A program made the translations under genes and the position numbers. A DNA stretch of 64,000 nt from CAYMRL01 sp964398985. Lineage in GTDB: Bacteria; Deinococcota; Deinococci; Deinococcales; Trueperaceae. Under the pieces are notes generated by a model. The model had not been told where the DNA came from. It saw nothing but the letters and a program-made list of their open reading frames with translations, and did no database searches. Shown in pieces: positions 1 through 8,047 of the stretch; position 1 is the first letter of the stretch, and each line of letters starts with the position of its first letter. The stretch spans positions 43,614-107,613 of the forward strand of contig CAYNOS010000003.1 of assembly GCA_964398985.1 (NCBI GenBank), in the 5' to 3' direction.

Positions 1-4
1 ACCC

Positions 5-2212
5 TTAGCTGGCTCCCGCCCTGCGCCGCGCGCTCGCGGTCGTCTTGGCGCGCCTCTCCCACTCCTTGAACCACGCGATCAGCGGCGCGAGGATGAAGAT
101 GCTCGAGAGGGTGCCGACGGTGATGCCGACGATCAGCACGACGCTGAACCCGTAGAGCACGGGCCCGCCGAAGAAGAGGAGCGCCAGCGCCACCAACAGG
201 GTGGTTCCCGCGGTCACCAGGGTGCGGGTCAGGGTCTGGTTCACCGCCAGGTCGACGACGTCGCGGTAGCTGAGGTGCCTGACGGTTCTGAGGTTCTCGC
301 GCACCCTGTCGGCGATGATCACCGAGTCGTTGAGCGAGTAACCGACGACGAACATGAGTGCCGCCATGACCGGGATGCTGAACTCGATGTTGAACAGCAT
401 CAGAGCTCCGAGCGCCAACGCCACGTCGTGGGCGCTCGCTATCACCGAGCCGAGCGCGATGATCCAGTTCGGCCAGAAGCGCCAAGCGACGTACGCGAGG
501 ATCAGCGCCAACGAAACCAGGACCGCCATCACTGCCGCGCGCCGCAGGTCCGCGCCGACGGCGGGCCCCACGAAGTCGGCCGATAGCACCGTTCCTCCCA
601 GGCTGCTGGCGAGAACGCCGGCCATGTCACCGGGGTCGCCGGTGGCGGTGTCTGCTATCCCGGTGCGCACGTAGATGACGCGGTCAGTGGAGCCGGGCGC
701 CGCCTCGGCCTCTACGATCGTCACGCCGGAGCCGACGATGCCGGGGATCGCCAGCGCGTCGACCTGCGACCTGACCTCGGCCGCCGTGACGCTGCTGGGC
801 ACCTCGAGTTGGATGTTGTTGCCGCCGGTGAAGTCCGTCGACATGGCGAGTCCCTGGATGCCGACCCACGCGAAGCTGCCGATGGCGACGGCGGCCAGTA
901 GCGGCACCATCACGCGGCCGGCGGCCACGAGCTTGAAGCCGCGAACGTCGAAGCCCTGCCACATGTAAGTCTTGTCACTGCGGCGGGTCAGCAGCTTGAG
1001 GACGTAGGGGACGATCACGACGTTGGCGAAGACCGAGGCGACGATGCCGATCGCCAGCGTGATCGCGAAGCCGCGCACCGCGCCGGTGGTGTACTGGTAG
1101 AGCGCCATGGCCGCCAGCAGGGTCGTGACGTTGGCGTCGATGATGGCTGAGAGCGAGGTGGCGAAGCCGCGCTTCATCGCGGCCTTCAACCCGCGGCCGG
1201 CGCGGAGCTCCTCGCGGATGCGCTCGTAGGAGATGACGTTGCCGTCGACGGCCGCTCCTAGGGTGAGCACCAGACCTGCGAGCCCGGGCATCGTCAGGGC
1301 CGCGTTGAGGCCCGCCAGGATGCCGAGCACGAAGAGCATCGCGATGGCGATGGCGAACACCAGGACCCCGCCGAACAGCGGGCCGTAGTACAGGAGCACG
1401 GCGATGATGAGGGCGCCGCCGCCCACCAGGGCGGAAAGGATGCCGGCGTCGATGGCGTCCTGCCCGAGGGTGGGGCCGATCGAGCGCACCTCCTCGACGT
1501 GCAGGCTGATCGGCAGTGAGCCGCTGCGCAGCACCAGCGCGATGTCGGAGGCCTCATCCAGAGAGCCGACCCCGGTGATCTGGCCGGAGTCCGAGATGCG
1601 TGTCTGCAGCGTGGGAGACGTGACGATGACGTCGTCGAGGACGATGGCCATGCGGCGGCCGACGTTGCCGCCGGTGAAGTCGCCGAAGGCGTTGGCGGAG
1701 TCGCGTCGGATCTCGAAGACGACGACCGGGCCGCCCGGTATGCCCATGCCCTGCTGGAACTGGGCGCTGGCGGTCTGGATGATCTCGCCGGTGAAAGCCA
1801 CGCCTTCGAGGTCGGCGAGAGTCAACTGTTCGTTCGGCAGCGAGTGCGAAGCCGAGCTGACCAGACGGAACTCGAGGATCGCCTGCTGGCCGATGAGGTC
1901 GAGAGCGCGCTGCTGGTCCTCCGAGGTGAGTCCGGGGAGCTCGACCAGGATGCGGTCGCTACCCGCGGTCTGCACCAGCGGCTCGGAGACTCCGAACTGG
2001 TTCACGCGGTTCTCGACGATGTTGCGGGCCGCGTTGAGGTCCTCGCGCAGGGGATCGGGGACGTCGGTCTGGAGCGTCACCCTGAGCCCGCCCTGAAGGT
2101 CGAGCCCCAGCTTGATCGAGTCCGTGCCTGGGTTCCACGGCTGCCACAAGAAGGCCAGCGCGGCGATGATCAGTCCCAGGATCAGAAGGCCAACGGTGTT
2201 GCTTGATCTCAT
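5..2212 (-). CDS. secDF: Protein translocase SecDF, single-chain fusion
   Basis: SecD and SecF use the proton gradient to help pull exported proteins out of the SecYEG channel. Here both halves form one 735-residue chain. The SecD half has an N-terminal membrane helix (about residues 7-24), the family motif DLQGGLR at 38-44, and a large periplasmic domain before its helix bundle. The SecF half begins around residue 430 and has DFTGGN, the SecF counterpart of the SecD motif, followed by a second helix bundle. Separate secD and secF genes are common, but fusions occur in Bacillus and in Deinococcota. The ATG overlaps the infB stop by 4 bp (ATGA), so translation is probably coupled to infB. The stop codon lies at the very edge of the window, so the gene is complete. 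Confidence 0.96.
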   Translation of the reverse strand: MRSSNTVGLLILGLIIAALAFLWQPWNPGTDSIKLGLDLQGGLRVTLQTDVPDPLREDLNAARNIVENRVNQFGVSEPLVQTAGSDRILVELPGLTSEDQQRALDLIGQQAILEFRLVSSASHSLPNEQLTLADLEGVAFTGEIIQTASAQFQQGMGIPGGPVVVFEIRRDSANAFGDFTGGNVGRRMAIVLDDVIVTSPTLQTRISDSGQITGVGSLDEASDIALVLRSGSLPISLHVEEVRSIGPTLGQDAIDAGILSALVGGGALIIAVLLYYGPLFGGVLVFAIAIAMLFVLGILAGLNAALTMPGLAGLVLTLGAAVDGNVISYERIREELRAGRGLKAAMKRGFATSLSAIIDANVTTLLAAMALYQYTTGAVRGFAITLAIGIVASVFANVVIVPYVLKLLTRRSDKTYMWQGFDVRGFKLVAAGRVMVPLLAAVAIGSFAWVGIQGLAMSTDFTGGNNIQLEVPSSVTAAEVRSQVDALAIPGIVGSGVTIVEAEAAPGSTDRVIYVRTGIADTATGDPGDMAGVLASSLGGTVLSADFVGPAVGADLRRAAVMAVLVSLALILAYVAWRFWPNWIIALGSVIASAHDVALALGALMLFNIEFSIPVMAALMFVVGYSLNDSVIIADRVRENLRTVRHLSYRDVVDLAVNQTLTRTLVTAGTTLLVALALLFFGGPVLYGFSVVLIVGITVGTLSSIFILAPLIAWFKEWERRAKTTASARRRAGAS

Positions 2213-4038
2213 AGCGCGCCGACCTCGACCATGTCGTAAGCCTCGATGATGTCACCTTCCTGCACGTTGTCGTAGTTCTGCAGGTTGATGCCGCATTCGA
2301 AGCCGGTCGTCACCTCCCTGACGTCGTCCTTGAAGCGCCTCAGGCCCGCGATCGAGCCCTTGTAGGCCTCTTTGCCGCCGCGGATCAGGCGCGCCTTGGC
2401 GCCGCGCCGGATGACGCCGTCGAGCACGTACGAACCGGCGATGTTGCCGCTGCGTGGCACCCTGATGACCGCCCTGACCTCGGCGCGGCCGAGGGTGCGC
2501 TCCTCGAGTTCGGGTTCGATCTGGCCGCGGACCATGCGCTGCACGTCCTCGATCAGCTCGTAGATGATCCGGTACGACTTGAGTGGGATGCCCTGGCGCT
2601 CGGCGGACTTGATGACGCTGCCCGGCGCGTTGACCCCGAACGACAGGACCGAAGCGCCGGCGGTGCCGGCCAGCAGCAGGTCCGACTCGGTAGGAGCTCC
2701 GACTTCGGCAAGCATGATCTGGATGTCGACTTCTTCGGTGGCGTCGGATTCCCTCGCCAGCACGCCCTTGATCGCCTCGAGCGAGCCTTGCGTGTCCGCC
2801 CTCAGCAGCAGATGGATCGTCTTGGTGGTCGGCTTGCCGAACAGGTCGGCGAGGGTCATGCCCTTGCGGCCGATCGTTTCGCGCTCGGCGTCTTCACGAA
2901 CGTCCGCGCGCGCGTGGGCGACGCTCTTGGCTTCGACCTCGGTGGGGTAACCCTCGACGCTGGCTCCCGCGGACGGCTGCTCGGAGAAGCCGAGCACCTG
3001 CACCGGCACCGAGGGGCCGGCTTCGCTGATGTTCTGGCCGGCGTAGTCGGTCAGGCGTCTGACTTTGGCCCACACCTCGCCGGAGACGACGTAGTCGGCC
3101 ACCCGCAGGGTGCCTTGCTGCACGAGAACGGTGGCCAGCACGCCGGCGCGCTTGTCGAGCACCGACTCGATCACGACGCCCTTGACGGGGGCGTTGGGAT
3201 CGGCGCGCAGATCCTCGACCTCGGCCAGCAACGACAGCATCTCGAGCAGGTCGTCGATGCCTTGGCCGGTCTTGGCGCTGAGCTTGACCACGATCGTGTC
3301 GCCGCCGTACTCCTCGGGGACCAGCTCGAGCTGCATCAGCTCCTGCATGACCCGGTCGGGGTTGGCCTGCGCCAGGTCCATCTTGTTGATCGCGACGACG
3401 ATCGGCACCCCGGCGGCCTTGGCATGAGCGACAGCCTCGCGCGTCTGCGGCATCACGCCGTCGTCGGCGGCGACCACGATGACGGCGATGTCAGTGGCGT
3501 TGGCGCCGCGTTGGCGGATGGTGGTGAAGGCCTCGTGGCCCGGAGTGTCGAGGAAGGTGACGATGCCGTTGGGCGTCTGCGCTTGGTAGGCGCCGATGTG
3601 CTGGGTGATGCCGCCGGCCTCGCGTTCGGCGACGTGGGTCTTGCGGATCGCGTCGAGCAGCGAGGTCTTGCCGTGGTCGACGTGGCCCATGACGGTGATC
3701 ACGGGCGCGCGCAGCGGCATGGCGGGAGCGGCCTCGGCAGCGGCGTCCTCGGCCGCCTTCTTGGCAGCCTTCTTCGCCGGTTTGGCGGGCGCGGCGCCCG
3801 CTGGCTCGGCGGTTGCTGCCGCTGCGGCGGCAGCCGGGGCCTCGGCGGCTGCAGAGCCGCTGCCGGCCTTGGCGCCGCCGGCCGCCAGCAACTGCTTCAC
3901 GGCGTCCGCCGTCTCGGTGTCGAGGCTGCTGGAGGACGACTTGTACTCGACCCCGAGCTCGTCGAGCGCCGCCAACAGATCCTTGCTCTCGACTCCGAGG
4001 TCTTTCGCCAACTGATAGATACGGACCCTATCGGACAT
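2209..4038 (-). CDS. infB: Translation initiation factor IF-2
   Basis: IF-2 is the GTPase that brings initiator tRNA to the 30S subunit and promotes subunit joining. The 609-aa protein has an N-terminal IF2_N domain (about 1-52), an Ala/Lys-rich linker, and the GTPase domain with GHVDHGKT (118-125), GGITQHIG, DTPGH (164-168), NKMD and a SAK motif. The C2 domain follows, with the family motif GFECGI near the end. I chose ATG 4038 because a GGAGGAG Shine-Dalgarno lies just upstream and the protein then starts directly with IF2_N; the open frame extends 33 codons further without homology. The gene overlaps ylxR by 11 bp and secDF by 4 bp. It is shorter than E. coli IF-2 because the linker is short. 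rbfA, which often follows infB, is absent here. Confidence 0.97.
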   Translation of the reverse strand: MSDRVRIYQLAKDLGVESKDLLAALDELGVEYKSSSSSLDTETADAVKQLLAAGGAKAGSGSAAAEAPAAAAAAATAEPAGAAPAKPAKKAAKKAAEDAAAEAAPAMPLRAPVITVMGHVDHGKTSLLDAIRKTHVAEREAGGITQHIGAYQAQTPNGIVTFLDTPGHEAFTTIRQRGANATDIAVIVVAADDGVMPQTREAVAHAKAAGVPIVVAINKMDLAQANPDRVMQELMQLELVPEEYGGDTIVVKLSAKTGQGIDDLLEMLSLLAEVEDLRADPNAPVKGVVIESVLDKRAGVLATVLVQQGTLRVADYVVSGEVWAKVRRLTDYAGQNISEAGPSVPVQVLGFSEQPSAGASVEGYPTEVEAKSVAHARADVREDAERETIGRKGMTLADLFGKPTTKTIHLLLRADTQGSLEAIKGVLARESDATEEVDIQIMLAEVGAPTESDLLLAGTAGASVLSFGVNAPGSVIKSAERQGIPLKSYRIIYELIEDVQRMVRGQIEPELEERTLGRAEVRAVIRVPRSGNIAGSYVLDGVIRRGAKARLIRGGKEAYKGSIAGLRRFKDDVREVTTGFECGINLQNYDNVQEGDIIEAYDMVEVGAL

Positions 4039-4378
4039 CCGCTCCTCCGTCCTGGTTCCCGGGGACGGGCGAACGTCGAGCCGGGCCGGCCGCGAGGGCA
4101 GCTTCGAGCTGGCCCCGCACTGCGTCCGCCTGGGCACCGAAGGTGCGGCGGACTTGCTTTTCCTTCTCGTTGCCGGCGACCAGGGAGGCCGCGCAGTCGC
4201 GGCACAGCCACGCGCCGCGGCCGCCCAAGCGCCGGCTCGGATCGAGCCGGTAGACGCCGTCTACGACGGCCAACCTGAACATCCCAGCGGCCGGCTTGCC
4301 CGCCGGCTGCGAGACGCGGCAGTAGAGGCAACGCCTCAGCGGCACGTGGCGCACTTTGGCGGTCATGGCTGAGATCAC
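4028..4378 (-). CDS. YlxR/RnpM-family RNA-binding protein (DUF448)
   Basis: Small basic protein of the YlxR family, encoded between nusA and infB in many bacteria. The Bacillus homologue, RnpM, binds RNase P RNA. Visible here are the family signature RRCLYCR near the N-terminus and GRGAWLCRDC in the middle, followed by a basic helical tail. The GTG at 4378 overlaps the nusA TGA (GTGA) and has GAGGAAG a few bases upstream; an in-frame ATG at 4366 is an alternative start that would remove four residues. The 116-aa length is slightly above the usual 90-100 because of a C-terminal extension that overlaps the infB ribosome-binding site. Family assignment is firm; the exact role in this lineage is inferred. 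Confidence 0.88.
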   Translation of the reverse strand: MISAMTAKVRHVPLRRCLYCRVSQPAGKPAAGMFRLAVVDGVYRLDPSRRLGGRGAWLCRDCAASLVAGNEKEKQVRRTFGAQADAVRGQLEAALAAGPARRSPVPGNQDGGADVR

Positions 4379-5616
4379 GCTTCCTCGGTCTCGGCGTCGA
4401 CGGCGTCGTCGGCAACGTCGTCACTCGCGGCGTCGGCGTCGACTTCGGAGCCGGCGCCTTCGGCTTGCTCAGCGGCGGCCGGCGCGGCGCCGAAGAGCGC
4501 GTCGAAGGCAGCGTGAGCGCGCTCGGGGGGCGCGGCGTCACCGAGCCGGGAGGCGGCGGCCTGCATGGCGGCGTCGAGGTCGGAGACGCTCTCGGAGGGC
4601 GAGAGGTCGATGCTGTAGCCGGTCAGCTTGGCTGCCAGCCGCACGTTCTGGCCGCTCTTGCCGATGGCGAGGGACAGCTGATCGGAACCGACGGTGACCT
4701 TGGCCTTCTTGGCTTCGGTGTCGAGCTCGATGTTGCCGACCTTGGCGGGCGACAGCGCGTTGCGGATGAACTCGCGCGGGACGCTGTCCCACAGGATGAT
4801 GTCGACGCGCTCGCGCTGCAGCTCGGCGGTCACGGCCTGGATGCGGCTGCCGCGGTGACCGATGCAGGCGCCGATCGGGTCGACGTTGGGGTTGTTGGAG
4901 GCGACGGCGACCTTCGAGCGCTGGCCGGCCTCGCGGGCGATGGCCTTGATCTCGACGGTGCCGTCGGCGACCTCCGGGATCTCCTGGCGCATCAGGTACT
5001 CGAGCAGCTCGGGAGCCGCGCGCGAGACCATGATCGACGGTCCGCGCGGCGAGAGCTCGACGCGCTGGACGTATACCTTCAGGCGCATGCCGACCATGTA
5101 GCGCTCGCCTTGGATCTGCTCCTTGTGCGGCATGATCGCCTCTCCGCGTCCGAGGTCGACGAACACGTTGCGCTTGGTGTCGGTGCGCGACACGACGCCG
5201 GTCATGATGTCGCCGGCGCGGTCCTTGTACTCCTCGAAGACGATGGTGCGCTCGGCCTCGCGGATCTTCTGGGTGATGACCTGCTTGGTGGTCTGCACTG
5301 CGATGCGCGTGAAGCGCTCGGGGTCGACGGGGAACTCCATCTCCATGCCGACCTCGACCTCGTCGTCGAGCTCGAGGGCCTCGGCCAAGGTGATCTCCTT
5401 GTCCTCGTCCTCGACGGTCTCCACGACGCGGCGGATGACCACGATGTCCATCTCGCCGGACTCGGGGTCCAACGAGACCTCGATCGACTTGCCGGGCATG
5501 ATCGTGCGTTCGAAGGCCTGCTGGAGGGCCTCCTCGAGGTTGAGCAGCAGTTGCTCCTTGTCGAGGTTGCGTTCGGCTGCCAGCAGGTTGAGCGCGTCTA
5601 CGAACTCTTTGTTCAT
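4375..5616 (-). CDS. nusA: Transcription termination/antitermination factor NusA
   Basis: NusA binds RNA polymerase and nascent RNA and modulates pausing, termination and antitermination. The 413-aa protein has the N-terminal polymerase-binding domain (about 1-125), an S1 domain (about 130-200), and KH1 and KH2 domains, with the family-typical GACIGHRGSRIQ and AIGKSGQNVRLA. It ends in an acidic Ala/Glu/Asp-rich tail instead of the E. coli AR domains, as in Gram-positive NusA. The ATG start at 5616 is supported by the canonical beginning MNKEFVDAL. It lies 75 nt downstream of rimP in the conserved rimP-nusA-ylxR-infB order and overlaps ylxR by 4 bp. Confidence 0.97.
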   Translation of the reverse strand: MNKEFVDALNLLAAERNLDKEQLLLNLEEALQQAFERTIMPGKSIEVSLDPESGEMDIVVIRRVVETVEDEDKEITLAEALELDDEVEVGMEMEFPVDPERFTRIAVQTTKQVITQKIREAERTIVFEEYKDRAGDIMTGVVSRTDTKRNVFVDLGRGEAIMPHKEQIQGERYMVGMRLKVYVQRVELSPRGPSIMVSRAAPELLEYLMRQEIPEVADGTVEIKAIAREAGQRSKVAVASNNPNVDPIGACIGHRGSRIQAVTAELQRERVDIILWDSVPREFIRNALSPAKVGNIELDTEAKKAKVTVGSDQLSLAIGKSGQNVRLAAKLTGYSIDLSPSESVSDLDAAMQAAASRLGDAAPPERAHAAFDALFGAAPAAAEQAEGAGSEVDADAASDDVADDAVDAETEEA

Positions 5617-5691
5617 TCACTTCTCCCTAACTATTCGGTTGTTGCCCCGCAGTACGGATGGTGTAGCGGCCTGAGCGCCGCAGGGGACGGC

Positions 5692-6135
5692 TCAGCGGGG
5701 CGTGTCCGGCCACTCGGCCAGACGAGCCATCTCCAGGTCTGCGACGTCGAGAGCATGAGCCTCGCCGTCGACATCGAACGTCACCGTGTCGCCGTCGACT
5801 GCGGCGATCCGGCCCTTGCGCGTCACTCCACCGGCCCGGAACTTGACCAATAGACCGGCGAAACGCTCGAAGTGGCGGGCCCTGAACAGCGGCCGCTCGG
5901 CACCGGGCGACTCGACGTCGAGCCGGTAGGGAGTGTCGAACGGGTCGAGCCGGTCGAGCTCGAGTCCGAAGACCTCGGCGGCCTTGGCCACGTCGTCGAT
6001 CGTCACCACCTGCTCGTCGAGCCGGTCGACGCGCAGCATGACGCGCCGCGTTCGGCCCGAGGCGCTCACGGTGACTTCGAGCACCTCGTAACCGAGCGGT
6101 TCCAGCACTTCGGCTGCCGCGCGCGTCAGATCCAC
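5692..6135 (-). CDS. rimP: Ribosome maturation factor RimP
   Basis: RimP assists maturation of the 30S subunit. The 147-aa protein has the N-terminal alpha/beta domain (LEPLGYEVLEV, then LRVDRLDEQVVTIDDVAKA) and the SH3-like C-terminal domain (SPGAERPLF, then LLVKFRAGGVTRKGRI), ending in an Asp/Glu-rich strand (VADLEMARL). The GTG at 6135 was chosen because GGGAGGG lies 5-6 nt upstream and the product then has normal RimP length; the long open frame upstream has no resemblance to RimP. It is the first gene of the rimP-nusA-ylxR-infB-secDF operon and is preceded by a leader of about 70 nt containing a strong hairpin. Confidence 0.92.
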   Translation of the reverse strand: MDLTRAAAEVLEPLGYEVLEVTVSASGRTRRVMLRVDRLDEQVVTIDDVAKAAEVFGLELDRLDPFDTPYRLDVESPGAERPLFRARHFERFAGLLVKFRAGGVTRKGRIAAVDGDTVTFDVDGEAHALDVADLEMARLAEWPDTPR

Positions 6136-6162
6136 TTCACCCTCCCGGCCTGCCAAGAAAAC

Positions 6163-6183
6163 GGGTGGGTCTGTAACCCACCC
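6163..6183 (-). promoter_or_regulatory. Hairpin in the rimP-nusA operon leader
   Basis: In the minus-strand RNA, GGGTGGGT and ACCCACCC form a perfect 8-bp stem with a 5-nt loop, followed directly by GTTTTCTT. It lies between the predicted operon promoter and the rimP Shine-Dalgarno. The shape is that of a weak intrinsic terminator or attenuator, which would suit an operon encoding NusA, but regulation is inferred. Confidence 0.5.
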
Positions 6184-6211
6184 GCGCCTGTCGGGCCGAT
6201 TGCCAACAGCT

Positions 6212-6241
6212 ACTTTACCGCCAACGGCACACCTGTCGCAA
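6212..6241 (-). promoter_or_regulatory. Predicted promoter of the rimP operon
   Basis: Read on the minus strand: -35 box TTGCGA, an 18-bp spacer, then -10 box TAAAGT. Transcription would start near 6205 and give a leader of about 70 nt that includes the 6163-6183 hairpin. Confidence 0.45.
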
Positions 6242-6264
6242 CGGGAGTGTACGGTTGGTGCCAG

Positions 6265-6783
6265 ATGAGTGGTGACAGCGGCGAACCCCAACGTACCGGC
6301 AGCAGCGGCGCCCCCGGCGGCCGGCCGGCGGCGCGCGAGCTGTTGCGCGCCTCTCCCGAGCTGGCCGACATCCTGGTCAGCCTCCTGCTGCTGCTGTGGC
6401 CGGAAGCGACGCTGAAGCGCTCCGACGGCGGGCGGCTGGTGCATCTGTGGCTGGAGCCCGCGCCGAGCGGCGGGTGGGAGCGCCTCAGAGAGCTCTTGCA
6501 GCAGTTGGTCGAGCGGCCGGAATGGCGCCGCCGCGCGGCGTTGGTGCGCGAAGTCAGCGACCGCGCGGGCAAGCGTCTCGAGGTTCTGGTGCCGCTGTCG
6601 CCGTCGGCGCCCGACGTCGGAGCCGGGGTCTACGGCCCGTTCCCGGACGAGGCGGCCGCCGACGAGTTCGGGGAGCGGAACGCCACGCCCAGCCTCACGC
6701 ACGACACGTTCCAGATCCCGGGCGGCTGGGTGGTTGACCTGTTCGAGATGCCGGCGGCCGCGTGGGAGGATTCGTCGCGGTGA
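6265..6783 (+). CDS. Hypothetical protein, 172 aa
   Basis: I do not recognise this protein. It has no signal peptide or membrane segment. It starts with a Gly/Ser/Pro-rich tail of about 25 residues, then helices containing LADILVSLLLLLWPEATL and several Arg/Glu-rich amphipathic stretches. The C-terminal third (VYGPFPDEAAADEF, then IPGGWVVDLFEM) looks like a small alpha/beta module. The ATG at 6265 was chosen because it gives a self-contained protein; a TACGGT box lies 9 nt upstream. The gene is divergent from rimP and stands just before the pheST attenuator. Its codon use (strong G/C at third positions) matches the neighbours, supporting a real gene. Confidence 0.6.
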   Translation: MSGDSGEPQRTGSSGAPGGRPAARELLRASPELADILVSLLLLLWPEATLKRSDGGRLVHLWLEPAPSGGWERLRELLQQLVERPEWRRRAALVREVSDRAGKRLEVLVPLSPSAPDVGAGVYGPFPDEAAADEFGERNATPSLTHDTFQIPGGWVVDLFEMPAAAWEDSSR

Positions 6784-6823
6784 CTCGTGGGCGTCGCGGC
6801 GGCGGCCTGGGGACGGCGTTTCG

Positions 6824-6852
6824 TTGACACCCGTTGGCCACGGGCATAGACT
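6824..6852 (+). promoter_or_regulatory. Promoter of the pheST leader transcript
   Basis: TTGACA (6824-6829), a 17-bp spacer and TAGACT (6847-6852) make a near-consensus housekeeping promoter. The expected transcription start, about 7 nt downstream, falls on the ATG of the leader ORF at 6859, so the leader peptide would be read from a leaderless mRNA. Confidence 0.75.
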
Positions 6853-6858
6853 CGGCGC

Positions 6859-6897
6859 ATGAGAAGCCCCGCGGCTTCCAGCTCGTTTACCTACTAG
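6859..6897 (+). CDS. pheST leader peptide (12 aa), putative
   Basis: A 12-codon ORF that starts at the predicted transcription start, with no room for a Shine-Dalgarno. It encodes MRSPAASSSFTY and stops 32 nt before an intrinsic terminator that precedes pheS. It has one Phe codon (TTT) three codons before the stop and a Tyr codon next to the stop. A hairpin (GAAGCC/GGCTTC, 6863-6878) lies within the ORF. In E. coli, pheST is controlled by leader-peptide attenuation with several Phe codons; here position and architecture agree, but a single Phe codon is sparse. The role is inferred. Confidence 0.6.
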   Translation: MRSPAASSSFTY

Positions 6898-6929
6898 GCG
6901 TAGGGCGGTTCGGTCCTGCGCGTCACTCG

Positions 6930-6959
6930 CCACTGTCCGCCAACGGACGGTGGTTTTTT
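6930..6959 (+). terminator. Intrinsic terminator/attenuator in the pheST leader
   Basis: CCACTGTCCG and CGGACGGTGG form a 10-bp stem with one G-U pair and a CCAA loop, followed by six T residues. It lies between the leader ORF and pheS, so it must be bypassed for pheST expression. GGCGG at 6904-6908 can pair with CCGCC at 6937-6941, in the 5' half of the terminator, and could act as an antiterminator. Confidence 0.85.
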
Positions 6960-7015
6960 CGTTGCCGGAGCCGGTCGCCGTCAGTCGGCGTGGTTCGCGG
7001 CCAAGGAGGAAAGGC

Positions 7016-8043
<1,028 letters not shown>

Positions 8044-8047
<4 letters not shown>

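Noticed and set aside
2788..4278. A 496-codon plus-strand frame opposite infB
   Set aside because: Its text is a His/Asp/Gly/Leu-rich shadow of IF-2 codons; the minus-strand infB is certain.
6859..7015. T-box riboswitch upstream of pheS
   Set aside because: No T-box sequence (TGGNACCGCG) is present; the leader ORF with a terminator fits attenuation better.
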